This document shows positions 10,701 to 22,412 of a stretch of DNA of 64,000 nucleotides, piece after piece. Within the stretch, counting starts at the first letter, position 1. Each line of letters begins with the position of its first letter. The notes under the pieces were generated by a model. It was not told where the DNA came from, made no database searches, and worked only from the letters and a program-made list of their open reading frames with translations. The position numbers and the translations under genes are program-made. Source of the stretch: Euwallacea fornicatus (Eukaryota; Arthropoda; Insecta; Coleoptera; Curculionidae); NCBI RefSeq assembly GCF_040115645.1, contig NW_027096053.1, forward strand, positions 403,271 through 467,270, read 5' to 3'.

Positions 10701-13700
10701 GGCAAATGAGCTCCAAATGCCTTCAAAATTTGACCATAGGATCACCTCGACGAGCTCTTTAACATGGCTAATAAGGCTTCATTCGGTTTTGGTGAGTTTT
10801 CTAGAAAACGAGTAATTTATGTGCTCAAACACACATCTTTCGTGACTTTTCAAGATTTGAACCTCTGTAACTTCGGCAAATGAGCTACAAATGCCTTAAA
10901 AATTTGACCATAGGATCACATCGACGAGCTCTTTAACATGGCTAATAAGGCTTCATTCGGTTTTGGTGAGTTTTCTAGAAAACGAGTAATTTATGTGCTC
11001 AAACACACATCTTTCGTGACTTTTCAAGATTTGAACCTCTGTAACTTCGGCAAATGAGCTCCAAATGCCTTAAAAATTTGACCATAGGATCACATCGACG
11101 AGCTCTTTAACATGGCTAATAAGGCTTCATTCGGTTTTGGTGAGTTTTCTAGAAAACGAGTAATTTATGTGCTCAAACACACATTTTTCGTGACTTTTCA
11201 AGATTTGATTCTCAGGAACTTCGGTAAATGAGCTCGAAATGCCTTCAAAATTTGACCATCGAATCACCTCGACGAGCTCTTTAACATGACTAATAAGGCT
11301 TCATTGTATCTTGGTGAGTTTTCTAGAAAATGAGTAATTTATGTGCTCAAACACACATCTTTCGTGACTTATCAAGATTTGATTCTCAGGAACTTCGGAA
11401 AATGAGCTCGAAATGCCTTCAAAATTTGACCATCGAATCTCCTCGACGAGCTCTTTAACTTGACTAATAAGGCTTCATTGTATCTTGGTGAGTTTTCTAG
11501 AAAACGAGTAATTTATGTGCTCAAACACACATCTGTCGTGACTTTTCAAGATTTGAACCTCTGTAACTTCGGCAAATGAGCTCCAAATGCCTTCAAAATT
11601 TGACCATAGAATCACCTCGACGAGCTCTTTAACATGGCTAATAAGGCTTCATTCGGTTTTGGTGAGTTTTCTAGAAAACGAGTAATTTATGTGCTCATAC
11701 ACACATCTTTCGTGACTTTTCAAGATTTGAACCTCTGTAACTTCGGCAAATGAGCTACAAATGCCTTAAAAATTTGACCATAGGATCACATCGACGAGCT
11801 CTTTAACATTGCTAATAAGGCTTCATTCGGTTTTGGTGAGTTTTCTAGAAAACGAGTAATTTATGTGCTCAAACACACATCTTTCGTGACTTTTCAAGAT
11901 TTGAACCTCTGTAACTTCGGCAAATGAGCTCCAAATGCCTTAAAAATTTGACCATAGGATCACATCGACGAGCTCTTTAACATGGCTAATAAGGCTTCAT
12001 TCGGTTTTGGTGAGTTTTCTAGAAAACGAGTAATTTATGTGCTCAAACACACATTTTTCGTGACTTTTCAAGATTTGATTCTCAGGAACTTCGGTAAATG
12101 AGCTCGAAATGCCTTCAAAATTTGACCATCGAATCACCTCGACGAGCTCTTTAACATGACTAATAAGGCTTCATTGTATCTTGGTGAGTTTTCTAGAAAA
12201 TGAGTAATTTATGTGCTCAAACACACATCTTTCGTGACTTATCAAGATTTGATTCTCAGGAACTTCGGAAAATGAGCTCGAAATGCCTTCAAAATTTGAC
12301 CATCGAATCTCCTCGACGAGCTCTTTAACTTGACTAATAAGGCTTCATTGTATCTTGGTGAGTTTTCTAGAAAACGAGTAATTTATGTGCTCAAACACAC
12401 ATCTGTCGTGACTTTTCAAGATTTGAACCTCTGTAACTTCGGCAAATGAGCTCCAAATGCCTTCAAAATTTGACCATAGAATCACCTCGACGAGCTCTTT
12501 AACATGGCTAATAAGGCTTCATTCGGTTTTGGTGAGTTTTCTAGAAAACGAGTAATTTATGTGCTCAAACACACATCTTTCGTGACTTTTCAAGATTTGA
12601 ACCTCCGTAACTTTGGCAAATGTGCTCCAAATATCTTCAAAATTTGACCATAGAATCACCTCGACGAGCTCTTTAACAAGACTAATAAGGCTTCATTGTA
12701 TCTTGGTGAGTTTTCTAGAAAACGAGTAATTTATGTGCTCAAACACACATCTTTCGTGACTTTTCAAGATTTGAACCTCCGTAACTTTGGCGAATGTGCT
12801 CCAAATACCTTCAAAATTTGACCATAGAATCACCTCGACGAGCTCTTTAACAAGACTAATAAGGCTTCATTGTATCTTGGTGGGTTTTCTAGAAAACCAG
12901 AAATTTATGTGCTCAAACACACATCTGTCGTGACTTTTCAAGATTTGAACCTCTGTAACTTCGGCAATTGAGCTCCAAATGCCTTCACAATTTGACCATA
13001 GGATCACCTCGACGAGCTCTTTAACATGGCTAATAAGGCTTCATTCGGTTTTGGTGAGTTTTCTAGACAACGAGTAATTTATGTGCTCAAACACACATCT
13101 TTCATGACTTTTCAAGATTTGAACCTCTGTAACTTCGGCAAATGAGCTCCAAATGCCTTCAAAATTTGACCATAGAATCACCTCGACGAGCTCTTTAACA
13201 AGACTAATAAGGCTTCATTGTATCTTGGTGAGTTTTCTAGAAAACGAGTAATTTATGTGCTCAAACACACATCTTTCGTGACTTTTCAAGATTTGAACCT
13301 CCGTAACTTTGGCGAATGTGCTCCAAATACCTTCAAAATTTGACCATAGAATCACCTCGACGAGCTCTTTAACATGGCTAATAAGGCTTCATTCGGTTTT
13401 GGTGAGTTTTCTAGAAAACGAGTAATTTATGTGCTCAAACACACATCTGTCGTGACTTTTCAAGATTTGAACCTCCGTAACTTTGGTAAATGTGCTCCAA
13501 ATACCTTCAAAATTTGACCATAGAATCACCACGACGAGCTCTTTAACATGACTAATAAGGCTTCATTGTATCTTGGTGAGTTTTCTAGCAAACGAGTAAT
13601 TTATGTGCTCAAACACACATCTGTCGTGACTTTTCAAGATTTGAACCTCTGTAACTTCGGCAAATGAGCTCCAAATGCCTTCAAAATTTAACCATAGGAT

Positions 13701-16085
13701 CACCTCGACGAGCTCTTTAACATGGCTAATAAGGCTTCATTCGGTTTTGGTGAGTTTTCTAGAAAACGAGTAATTTATGTGCTCAAACACACATCTTTCG
13801 TGACTTTTCAAGATTTGAACCTCTGTAACTTCGGCAAATGAGCTACAAATGCCTTAAAAATTTGACCATAGGATCACATCGACGAGCTCTTTAACATGGC
13901 TAATAAGGCTTCATTCGGTTTTGGTGAGTTTTCTAGAAAACGAGTAATTTATGTGCTCAAACACACATCTTTCGTGACTTTTCAAGATTTGAACCTCTGT
14001 AACTTCGGCAAATGAGCTCCAAATGCCTTAAAAATTTGACCATAGGATCACATCGACGAGCTCTTTAACATGGCTAATAAGGCTTCATTCGGTTTTGGTG
14101 AGTTTTCTAGAAAACGAGTAATTTATGTGCTCAAACACACATCTTTCGTGACTTTTCAAGATTTGAACCTCTGTAACTTCGGCAAATGAGCTCCAAATGC
14201 CTTAAAAATTTGACCATAGGATCACATCGACGAGCTCTTTAACATGGCTAATAAGGCTTCATTCGGTTTTGGTGAGTTTTCTAGAAAACGAGTAATTTAT
14301 GTGCTCAAACACACATCTGTCGTGACTTTTCAAGATTTGAACCTCTGTAACTTCGGCAATTGAGCTCCAAATGCCTTCACAATTTGACCATAGGATCACC
14401 TCGACGTGCTCTTTAACATGGCTAATAAGGCTTCATTCGGTTTTGGTGACTTTTCTAGAAAACGAGTAATTTATGTGCTCAAACACACATCTTTCGTGAC
14501 TTTTCAAGATTTGATTCTCAGGAACTTCGGAAAATGAGCTCGAAATGCCTTCAAAATTTGACCATCGAATCTCCTCGACGAGCTCTTTAACTTGACTAAC
14601 AAGGCTTCATTGTATCTTGGTGAGTTTTCTAGAAAACCAGAAATTTATGTGCTCAAACACACATCTGTCGTGACTTTTCAAGATTTGAACCTCTTTAACT
14701 TCGGCAAATGAGCTCCAAATGCCTTCAAAATTTGACCATAGGATCACCTAGACGAGCTCTTTAACATGACTAACAAGGCTTCATTGTATCTTGGTGAGTT
14801 TTCTAGAAAACCAGAAATTTATGTGCTCAAACACACATCTGTCGTGACTTTTCAAGATTTGAACCTCTGTAACTTCGGCAATTGAGCTCCAAATGCCTTC
14901 AAAATTTGACCATAGGATCACCTCGACGAGCTCTTTAACAAGACTAATAAGGCTTCATTGTATCTTGGTGAGTTTTCTAGAAAACGAGTAATTTATGTGC
15001 TCAAACACACATCTGTCGTGACTTTTCAAGATTTGAACCTCTTTAACTTCGGCAAATGAGCTCCAAATGCCTTCAAAATTTGACCATAGGATCACCTAGA
15101 CGAGCTCTTTAACATGACTAACAAGGCTTCATTGTATCTTGGTGAGTTTTCTAGAAAACCAGAAATTTATGTGCTCAAACACACATCTGTCGTGACTTTT
15201 CAAGATTTGAACCTCTGTAACTTCGGCAATTGAGCTCCAAATGCCTTCAAAATTTGACCATAGGATCACCTCGACGAGCTCTTTAACAAGACTAATAAGG
15301 CTTCATTGTATCTTGGTGAGTTTTCTAGAAAACGAGTAATTTATGTGCTCAAACACACATCTGTCGTGACTTTTCAAGATTTGAACCTCCGTAACTTTGG
15401 TAAATGTGCCCCAAATACCTTCAAAATTTGACCATAGAATCACCACGACGAGCTCTTTAACATGGCTAATAAGGCTTCATTCGGTTTTGGTGAGTTTTCT
15501 AGAAAACGAGTAATTTATGTGCTCAAACACACATCTTTCATGACTTTTCAAGATTTGAACCTCTGTAACTTCGGCAAATGAGCTCCAAATGCCTTCACAA
15601 TTTGACCATAGGATCACCTCGACGAGATCTTTAACATGGCTAATAAGGCTTCATTGTATCTTGGTGAGTTTTCTAGAAAACCAGAAATTTATGTGCTCAA
15701 ACACACATCTGTCGTGACTTTTCAAGATTTGAACCTCTGTAACTTCGGCAATTGAGCTCCAAATGCCTTCAAAATTTGACCATAGGATCACCTCGACGAG
15801 CTCTTTAACAAGACTAATAAGGCTTCATTGTATCTTGGTGAGTTTTCTAGAAAACCAGAAATTTATGTGCTCAAACACACATCTGTCGTGACTTTTCAAG
15901 ATTTGAACCTCTGTAACTTCGGCAAATGAGCTCCAAATGCCTTCAAAATTTGACCATAGGATCACCTCGACGAGCTCTTTAACATGGCTAATAAGGCTTC
16001 ATTCGGTTTTGGTGAGTTTTCTAGAAAACCAGAAATTTATGTGCTCAAACACACATCTGTCGTGACTTTTCAAGATTTGAACCTC
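7789..16085 (+). repeat. Block A, first part (matches 48151-56447)
   Basis: Corresponds base for base at an offset of 40,362 bp, which is 232 monomers minus the six single-base deletions that lie between. Rare markers confirm it: AACATTGCT at about 11805 and 52167, and CTCGACGTGCTC at about 14400 and 54762. Differences I found are 9355 (A), 11698 (GCTCATAC) and 14982 (A against C at 55344). The left edge is set by CACCTC at 7788 against CACATC at 48150, the right edge by CTCTG at 16086 against CTCCG at 56448. Confidence 0.85.
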
Positions 16086-16497
16086 TGTAACTTCGGCAAA
16101 TGAGCTCCAAATGCCTTCACAATTTGACCATAGGATCACCTCGACGAGATCTTTAACATGGCTAATAAGGCTTCATTCGGTTTTGGTGAGTTTTCTAGAC
16201 AACGAGTAATTTATGTGCTCAAACACACATCTTTCATGACTTTTCAAGATTTGAACCTCTGTAACTTCGGCAAATGAGCTCCAAATGCCTTCAAAATTTG
16301 ACCATAGGATCACCTCGACGAGCTCTTTAACATGGCTAATAAGGCTTCATTCGGTTTTGGTGAGTTTTCTAGAAAACGAGTAATTTATGTGCTCAAACAC
16401 ACATCTGTCGTGACTTTTCAAGATTTGAACCTCTGTAACTTCGGCAAATGAGCTCCAAATGCCTTCACAATTTGACCATAGGATCACCTCGACGAGA
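16086..16497 (+). repeat. Block A interior with one extra monomer relative to A'
   Basis: 412 bp here correspond to 238 bp (56448-56685) in A', a net difference of exactly 174. Here the monomers are GAGATC types (TTCACAATTT), in A' they are CCACGACG and TTTAACC types. This is replacement of one monomer string by another rather than simple gain or loss. Confidence 0.7.
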
Positions 16498-19135
16498 TCT
16501 TTAACATGGCTAATAAGGCTTCATTCGGTTTTGGTGAGTTTTCTAGAAAACGAGTAATTTATGTGCTCAAACACACATCTGTCGTGACTTTTCAAGATTT
16601 GAACCTCTGTAACTTCGGCAAATGAGCTCCAAATGCCTTCACAATTTGACCATAGGATCACCTCGACGAGATCTTTAACATGGCTAATAAGGCTTCATTC
16701 GGTTTTGGTGAGTTTTCTAGACAACGAGTAATTTATGTGCTCAAACACACATCTTTCATGACTTTTCAAGATTTGAACCTCTGTAACTTCGGCAAATGAG
16801 CTCCAAATGCCTTCAAAATTTGACCATAGGATCACCTCGACGAGCTCTTTAACATGGCTAATAAGGCTTCATTCGGTTTTGGTGAGTTTTCTAGAAAACG
16901 AGTAATTTATGTGCTCAAACACACATCTTTCGTGACTTTTCAAGATTTGAACCTCTGTAACTTCGGCAAATGAGCTACAAATGCCTTAAAAATTTGACCA
17001 TAGGATCACATCGACGAGCTCTTTAACATGGCTAATAAGGCTTCATTCGGTTTTGGTGAGTTTTCTAGAAAACGAGTAATTTATGTGCTCAAACACACAT
17101 CTTTCGTGACTTTTCAAGATTTGAACCTCTGTAACTTCGGCAAATGAGCTCCAAATGCCTTAAAAATTTGACCATAGGATCACATCGACGAGCTCTTTAA
17201 CATGGCTAATAAGGCTTCATTCGGTTTTGGTGAGTTTTCTAGAAAACGAGTAATTTATGTGCTCAAACACACATTTTTCGTGACTTTTCAAGATTTGATT
17301 CTCAGGAACTTCGGTAAATGAGCTCGAAATGCCTTCAAAATTTGACCATCGAATCACCTCGACGAGCTCTTTAACATGACTAATAAGGCTTCATTGTATC
17401 TTGGTGAGTTTTCTAGAAAATGAGTAATTTATGTGCTCAAACACACATCTTTCGTGACTTATCAAGATTTGATTCTCAGGAACTTCGGAAAATGAGCTCG
17501 AAATGCCTTCAAAATTTGACCATCGAATCTCCTCGACGAGCTCTTTAACTTGACTAATAAGGCTTCATTGTATCTTGGTGAGTTTTCTAGAAAACGAGTA
17601 ATTTATGTGCTCAAACACACATCTGTCGTGACTTTTCAAGATTTGAACCTCTGTAACTTCGGCAAATGAGCTCCAAATGCCTTCAAAATTTGACCATAGA
17701 ATCACCTCGACGAGCTCTTTAACATGGCTAATAAGGCTTCATTCGGTTTTGGTGAGTTTTCTAGAAAACGAGTAATTTATGTGCTCAAACACACATCTTT
17801 CGTGACTTTTCAAGATTTGAACCTCCGTAACTTTGGCAAATGTGCTCCAAATATCTTCAAAATTTGACCATAGAATCACCTCGACGAGCTCTTTAACAAG
17901 ACTAATAAGGCTTCATTGTATCTTGGTGAGTTTTCTAGAAAACGAGTAATTTATGTGCTCAAACACACATCTTTCGTGACTTTTCAAGATTTGAACCTCC
18001 GTAACTTTGGCGAATGTGCTCCAAATACCTTCAAAATTTGACCATAGAATCACCTCGACGAGCTCTTTAACATGGCTAATAAGGCTTCATTCGGTTTTGG
18101 TGAGTTTTCTAGAAAACGAGTAATTTATGTGCTCAAACACACATCTGTCGTGACTTTTCAAGATTTGAACCTCTGTAACTTCGGCAAATGAGCTCCAAAT
18201 GCCTTCAAAATTTGACCATAGAATCACCTCGACGAGCTCTTTAACATGACTAAGAAGGCTTCATTGTATCTTGGTGAGTTTTCTAGAAAACCAGAAATTT
18301 ATGTGCTCAAACACACATCTGTCGTGACTTTTCAAGATTTGAACCTCTGTAACTTCGGCAATTGAGCTCCAAATGCCTTCACAATTTGACCATAGGATCA
18401 CCTCGACGAGCTCTTTAACATGGCTAATAAGGCTTCATTCGGTTTTGGTGAGTTTTCTAGAAAACGAGTAATTTATGTGCTCAAACACACATCTTTCGTG
18501 ACTTTTCAAGATTTGAACCTCCGTAACTTTGGCGAATGTGCTCCAAATACCTTCAAAATTTGACCATAGAATCACCTCGACGAGCTCTTTAACATGGCTA
18601 ATAAGGCTTCATTCGGTTTTGGTGAGTTTTCTAGAAAACGAGTAATTTATGTGCTCAAACACACATCTGTCGTGACTTTTCAAGATTTGAACCTCCGTAA
18701 CTTTGGTAAATGTGCTCCAAATATCTTCAAAGTTTGACCATAGAATCACCTCGACGAGCTCTTTAACAAGACTAATAAGGCTTCATTGTATCTTGGTGAG
18801 TTTTCTAGAAAACGAGTAATTTATGTGCTCAAACACACATCTTTCGTGACTTTTCAAGATTTGAACCTCCGTAACTTTGGCGAATGTGCTCCAAATACCT
18901 TCAAAATTTGACCATAGAATCACCTCGACGAGCTCTTTAACATGGCTAATAAGGCTTCATTCGGTTTTGGTGAGTTTTCTAGAAAACGAGTAATTTATGT
19001 GCTCAAACACACATCTGTCGTGACTTTTCAAGATTTGAACCTCCGTAACTTTGGTAAATGTGCTCCAAATACCTTCAAAATTTGACCATAGAATCACCAC
19101 GACGAGCTCTTTAACATGACTAATAAGGCTTCATT
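16498..19135 (+). repeat. Block A, second part (matches 56686-59323)
   Basis: Matches at an offset of 40,188 bp, one monomer less than the first part. It carries GACTAAGAAGG (near 18249 and 58437) and ATCTTCAAAGTTTG (near 18723 and 58911). Identity ends at 19136, where CATTGTATC continues but A' reads CATTCGG at 59324. Confidence 0.85.
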
Positions 19136-20244
19136 GTATCTTGGTGAGTTTTCTAGCAAACGAGTAATTTATGTGCTCAAACACACATCTGTCGTGACTT
19201 TTCAAGATTTGAACCTCTGTAACTTCGGCAAATGAGCTCCAAATGCCTTCAAAATTTAACCATAGGATCACCTCGACGAGCTCTTTAACATGGCTAAAAG
19301 GCTTCATTCGGTTTTGGTGAGTTTTCTAGAAAACGAGTAATTTATGTGCTCAAACACACATCTTTCGTGACTTTTCAAGATTTGAACCTCCGTAACTTTG
19401 GCAAATGTGCTCCAAATATCTTCAAAATTTGACCATAGAATCACCTCGACGAGCTCTTTAACAAGACTAATAAGGCTTCATTGTATCTTGGTGAGTTTTC
19501 TAGAAAACGAGTAATTTATGTGCTCAAACACACATCTTTCGTGACTTTTCAAGATTTGAACCTCCGTAACTTTGGCGAATGTGCTCCAAATACCTTCAAA
19601 ATTTGAACATAGAATCACCTCGACGAGCTCTTTAACATGGCTAATAAGGCTTCATTCGGTTTTGGTGAGTTTTCTAGAAAACGAGTAATTTATGTGCTCA
19701 AACACACATCTGTCGTGACTTTTCAAGATTTGAACCTCCGTAACTTTGGTAAATGTGCTCCAAATACCTTCAAAATTTGAACATAGAATCACCTCGACGA
19801 GCTCTTTAACATGGCTAATAAGGCTTCATTCGGTTTTGGTGACTTTTCTAGAAAACGAGTAATTTATGTGCTCAAACACACATCTTTCGTGACTTATCAA
19901 GATTTGATTCTCAGGAACTTCAGAAAATGAGCTCGAAATGCCTTCAAAATTTGACCATCGAATCTCCTCGACGAGCTCTTTAACTTGACTAATAAGGCTT
20001 CATTGTATCTTGGTGAGTTTTCTAGCAAACGAGTAATTTATGTGCTCAAACACACATCTGTCGTGACTTTTCAAGATTTGAACCTCTGTAACTTCGGCAA
20101 ATGAGCTCCAAATGCCTTCAAAATTTAACCATAGGATCACCTCGACGAGCTCTTTAACATGGCTAATAAGGCTTCATTCGGTTTTGGTGAGTTTTCTAGA
20201 AAACGAGTAATTTATGTGCTCAAACACACATCTTTCATGACTTT
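19136..20244 (+). repeat. Transition monomers right of block A
   Basis: About six monomers. They include the first 173-bp unit (19292), two monomers with ATTTGAACATAG instead of ATTTGACCATAG (near 19603 and 19780, not seen elsewhere), and a GTGACTTTTC divergent monomer with AACTTCAGAAAATG (near 19918). The last recurs near 24790 and 27574 within the 16-monomer repeat. Confidence 0.75.
19292..19302 (+). repeat. Single-base deletion site giving 173-bp monomers
   Basis: GGCTAAAAGGC replaces GGCTAATAAGGC, shortening the monomer to 173 bp. The same deletion occurs near 35475, 36519, 36691, 38082, 39821, 61049, 61917 and 63656. These nine events account for all the length drift I could detect over 64 kb. 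In most cases the next monomer begins GTGACTTTTC rather than GTGAGTTTTC, so the deletion, the preceding TTTAACC variant and the following GTGAC variant travel as one haplotype. That implies one origin followed by copying rather than nine independent deletions. Confidence 0.85.
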
Positions 20245-22288
20245 TCAAGATTTGAACCTCTGTAACTTCGGCAAATGAGCTCCAAATGCCTTCACAATTT
20301 GACCATAGGATCACCTCGACGAGATCTTTAACATGGCTAATAAGGCTTCATTCGGTTTTGGTGAGTTTTCTAGACAACGAGTAATTTATGTGCTCAAACA
20401 CACATCTTTCATGACTTTTCAAGATTTGAACCTCTGTAACTTCGGCAAATGAGCTCCAAATGCCTTCAAAATTTGACCATAGGATCACCTCGACGAGCTC
20501 TTTAACATGGCTAATAAGGCTTCATTCGGTTTTGGTGAGTTTTCTAGAAAACGAGTAATTTATGTGCTCAAACACACATCTTTCGTGACTTTTCAAGATT
20601 TGAACCTCTGTAACTTCGGCAAATGAGCTACAAATGCCTTAAAAATTTGACCATAGGATCACATCGACGAGCTCTTTAACATGGCTAATAAGGCTTCATT
20701 CGGTTTTGGTGAGTTTTCTAGAAAACGAGTAATTTATGTGCTCAAACACACATCTTTCGTGACTTTTCAAGATTTGAACCTCTGTAACTTCGGCAAATGA
20801 GCTCCAAATGCCTTAAAAATTTGACCATAGGATCACATCGACGAGCTCTTTAACATGGCTAATAAGGCTTCATTCGGTTTTGGTGAGTTTTCTAGAAAAC
20901 GAGTAATTTATGTGCTCAAACACACATCTTTCGTGACTTTTCAAGATTTGAACCTCTGTAACTTCGGCAAATGAGCTCCAAATGCCTTAAAAATTTGACC
21001 ATAGGATCACATCGACGAGCTCTTTAACATGGCTAATAAGGCTTCATTCGGTTTTGGTGAGTTTTCTAGAAAACGAGTAATTTATGTGCTCAAACACACA
21101 TCTGTCGTGACTTTTCAAGATTTGAACCTCTGTAACTTCGGCAATTGAGCTCCAAATGCCTTCACAATTTGACCATAGGATCACCTCGACGAGCTCTTTA
21201 ACATGGCTAATAAGGCTTCATTCGGTTTTGGTGACTTTTCTAGAAAACGAGTAATTTATGTGCTCAAACACACATCTTTCGTGACTTATCAAAATTTGAT
21301 TCTCAGGAACTTCGGAAAATGAGCTCGAAATGCCTTCAAAATTTGACCATAGGATCACCTCGACGAGCTCTTTAACATGGCTAATAAGGCTTCATTCGGT
21401 TTTGGTGAGTTTTCTAGAAAACGAGTAATTTATGTGCTCAAACACACATCTTTCGTGACTTTTCAAGATTTGAACCTCCGTAACTTTGGCGAATGTGCTC
21501 CAAATACCTTCAAAATTTGACCATAGAATCACCTCGACGAGCTCTTTAACATGGCTAATAAGGCTTCATTCGGTTTTGGTGAGTTTTCTAGAAAACGAGT
21601 AATTTATGTGCTCAAACACACATCTGTCGTGACTTTTCAAGATTTGAACCTCCGTAACTTTGGTAAATGTGCTCCAAATATCTTCAAAGTTTGACCATAG
21701 AATCACCTCGACGAGCTCTTTAACAAGACTAATAAGGCTTCATTGTATCTTGGTGAGTTTTCTAGAAAACGAGTAATTTATGTGCTCAAACACACATCTT
21801 TCGTGACTTTTCAAGATTTGAACCTCCGTAACTTTGGCGAATGTGCTCCAAATACCTTCAAAATTTGACCATAGAATCACCTCGACGAGCTCTTTAACAT
21901 GGCTAATAAGGCTTCATTCGGTTTTGGTGAGTTTTCTAGAAAACGAGTAATTTATGTGCTCACACACACATCTTTCGTGACTTATCAAGATTTGATTCTC
22001 AGGAACTTCGGAAAATGAGCTCGAAATGCCTTCAAAATTTGACCATCGAATCTCCTCGACGAGCTCTTTAACTTGACTAATAAGGCTTCATTGTATCTTG
22101 GTGAGTTTTCTAGAAAATGAGTAATTTATGTGCTCAAACACACATCTGTCGTGACTTTTCAAGATTTGAACCTCTGTAACTTCGGCAAATGAGCTCCAAA
22201 TGCCTTCAAAATTTGACCATAGAATCACCTCGACGAGCTCTTTAACATGGCTAATAAGGCTTCATTCGGTTTTGGTGAGTTTTCTAGA
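20245..22288 (+). repeat. 12-monomer segment, copy 1 (matches 22681-24724)
   Basis: 2,044 bp repeated at a 2,436-bp (14-monomer) offset. The left edge is TTTTC against TTATC (22680), the right edge TAGACAAC at 22289 against TAGAAAAC at 24725. It contains GTGCTCACACACAC (near 21956, again near 24392), a rare marker that recurs near 27176, 32048 and 34484 and tracks copies of this block across the array. Confidence 0.8.
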
Positions 22289-22412
22289 CAACGAGTAATT
22301 TATGTGCTCAAACACACATCTTTCATGACTTTTCAAGATTTGAACCTCTGTAACTTCGGCAAATGAGCTCCAAATGCCTTCAAAATTTGACCATAGGATC
22401 ACCTCGACGAGC
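22289..22412 (+). repeat. Unpaired TAGACAAC monomer part
   Basis: A fragment of a TAGACAACG/ATCTTTCATG monomer between the right edge of the 12-monomer segment and the left edge of the 16-monomer duplication. In the next copy its place is taken by a GAGATC monomer ending at 25196. Confidence 0.6.
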
